A DNA stretch of 16,742 nucleotides. Source: JADKIH01 sp964486655. Lineage in GTDB: Bacteria; Bacteroidota; Bacteroidia; AKYH767-A; 2013-40CM-41-45. Below, piece by piece: positions 15,502-16,742 of the stretch. Position 1 is the stretch's first letter. Every line of letters begins with the position of its first letter. Under the pieces are notes generated by a model. It worked only from the letters and a program-made list of their open reading frames with translations, made no database searches and was not told the origin of the DNA. The position numbers were made by a program, and so were the translations under genes. The stretch is from contig CAZAON010000298.1 in NCBI GenBank assembly GCA_964486655.1, positions 1 through 16,742 of the forward strand, in the 5' to 3' direction.

Positions 15502-16742
15502 TTATTGTTTTACACTACCAACTATTAGTTCAAACATACTCTCGGAGTTAAAGTACTTTTTCGCCAACTCCTGAATCTCATCTGCCTGAATCGTTCGGAT
15601 TTTATCGATATACCTGTCATAATAATCATAATCGAGGTCATATAAATAGACCGATTTAAATCTTTCGGCCAGCTGAAACGCCCCATCCATACCTTTCAGA
15701 AACGTGCCGAGCATATAGTTTCTCGCCATCTCCAGTTCTTCAGCCTCTACTTCTTCCGTTTTCATTAATTCCAGCTCTTTGTAAATTTCATCAACGGCCG
15801 GTCTGGTTACATCCGCTCCAACTTCCGTTGAAATGAAAAAGTATCCGTTCTGCTTCATGGAAACAATTGCTGAACCGATACCATATGTGTATCCTTTTTC
15901 CTCGCGGATATTTGACATAAGTCTTGAACCGAAATATCCGCCTAATATTGTATTTGCAACAGCCATTCCGGGATAATCCGGATTCGTCCTGTTAAAAAAC
16001 GGTTTACCTATGCGAATGGCCGATTGTACAGCATCTTCTTTCGAAACAAGCACCTTCTTTTGAAGCGACGTATCAAAAGGAATGTGCATTCCGTTTTTCA
16101 TCGGAGCCTGAACGCTCTTGCTTTTTCCAAAATTCTCATTCAAAATTCTTACCGCATCTTCCTTCACTAATCCGGAAATGATTATTGTACAATTCGACGG
16201 AATATATTTCTCTTTATGATGCGCTAATAGATCGTCTCTCTTCAGTCCTGCATAATCTCCTGTCTCGACATAGTAGCCGTAAGGATGCCCGGAACCGAAA
16301 ATAAGCTGGTTAAATTTTCTTCGGGCTATTGAATTTACCTTTTCATTTTCAATGGTAAGACGCTGGCTGTTGTTACGAATGTAGAGATCGAGCTCAGGCT
16401 GCGGAAATACCGCGTCGTGAATCATGTTGCTGATAAACGGAATCGTATTTTCAAAATACTTGTTCAGCGTGTATAACATGACTGATGTAAAATCAGCGTT
16501 TTCGTCAGTTTCCAAAAAAGCTCCATAATAATCGATCTTATCGGCCAGCTGTTGCGCGCTATATTTAGATGTGCCGTCAGACAACATTCTGTTCGTCGCC
16601 GAATTGAGCAGCGGACGATTCACATCAAATGATTTATTCGGAAACAGAAATTCTACTTTGATAAGATCCTGAAAACCCGCAGTAATTGCATATACAGGAA
16701 TACCATTATCCAGTTCAAATTTACGTGGCTGTGCTACTGTCA
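15502..16742 (-). CDS. M16 (pitrilysin) family protein lacking the zinc motif, N-terminus cut by window edge
   Basis: M16-type peptidase homologue; the frame is open to the window edge, so the annotated start is outside (the GTG at 16623 is internal). The visible sequence begins TVAQPRKFELDNGIPVYAI, the usual first strand of an M16 domain. Where active members have HxxEH this one reads LLNSATNRMLSDGTSKYSAQ, so it cannot bind zinc and should be the non-catalytic partner of an active M16 protein. The C-terminal half keeps NTILGGYFGSRLMSNIREEKGYTYG, with the Arg and Tyr that inactive subunits supply to the partner's active site. In Bacteroidota such genes usually sit directly next to an active M16 gene; the upstream neighbour is out of view. 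The stop codon is 46 bp before the T9SS cargo gene start. No signal peptide is visible in the available part. Confidence 0.9.
   Translation of the reverse strand, partial: TVAQPRKFELDNGIPVYAITAGFQDLIKVEFLFPNKSFDVNRPLLNSATNRMLSDGTSKYSAQQLADKIDYYGAFLETDENADFTSVMLYTLNKYFENTIPFISNMIHDAVFPQPELDLYIRNNSQRLTIENEKVNSIARRKFNQLIFGSGHPYGYYVETGDYAGLKRDDLLAHHKEKYIPSNCTIIISGLVKEDAVRILNENFGKSKSVQAPMKNGMHIPFDTSLQKKVLVSKEDAVQSAIRIGKPFFNRTNPDYPGMAVANTILGGYFGSRLMSNIREEKGYTYGIGSAIVSMKQNGYFFISTEVGADVTRPAVDEIYKELELMKTEEVEAEELEMARNYMLGTFLKGMDGAFQLAERFKSVYLYDLDYDYYDRYIDKIRTIQADEIQELAKKYFNSESMFELIVGSVKQ

Noticed and set aside
1..16742. CRISPR array, tRNA/rRNA genes, transposase, integrase or toxin-antitoxin module
   Set aside because: No repeat-spacer pattern, no tRNA-like fold and no such protein family was found in any frame.

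Overview
The window looks like a chromosomal segment from a member of the Bacteroidota, probably an environmental Chitinophagales, Sphingobacteriales or Flavobacteriales-like lineage. Three things point there. One protein carries the type IX secretion/gliding-associated C-terminal domain. A TonB-dependent receptor has an N-terminal carboxypeptidase-regulatory-like domain. Several upstream regions match the Bacteroidota promoter pattern TTG-N17-23-TAnnTTTG rather than -35/-10 boxes. By eye the GC content is in the low 40s percent and similar throughout, and I see no tRNA, rRNA, transposase, phage gene or CRISPR array.

Layout, left to right. (1) An S41 C-terminal processing protease on the minus strand, cut at its C-terminus by the window edge. 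(2) A TonB-dependent receptor (minus), divergent from (3) mutS2 (plus), with a 79-bp shared upstream region. The MutS2 stops after its KOW-like segment and has no Smr nuclease domain. (4) A 193-bp convergent spacer holding two unrelated short tandem arrays. (5) A minus-strand cluster: two-parvulin PPIase, then a SurA-N-like lipoprotein, then a SurA-like two-parvulin chaperone, then a MoxR AAA+ ATPase. (6) guaB (IMP dehydrogenase, minus). (7) A secreted multi-repeat FN3-like protein with a type B T9SS sorting domain (minus). (8) A catalytically inactive M16 peptidase homologue (minus), cut at its N-terminus by the window edge.

How the genes fit together: most products belong to the cell envelope. 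The three periplasmic or lipid-anchored foldases are the kind of factors that chaperone outer-membrane beta-barrels (such as the TonB receptor) and T9SS cargo. The S41 and M16 proteins belong to envelope protease families. GuaB, MutS2 and MoxR are cytoplasmic. The MoxR gene stands without the DUF58/VWA (Bat) partners it usually accompanies.

I did not find a clearly new biological system. The points most worth checking are: a dispersed family of short intergenic repeats (CTCAAGACT / AAGTCCTGAGT cores with TTCCCCGAAGG-type segments) present in several gene gaps; the SurA-like protein, in which each parvulin domain keeps only one of the two conserved histidines; the Smr-less MutS2; and a consensus promoter lying almost on top of the non-ATG start of the T9SS cargo gene.
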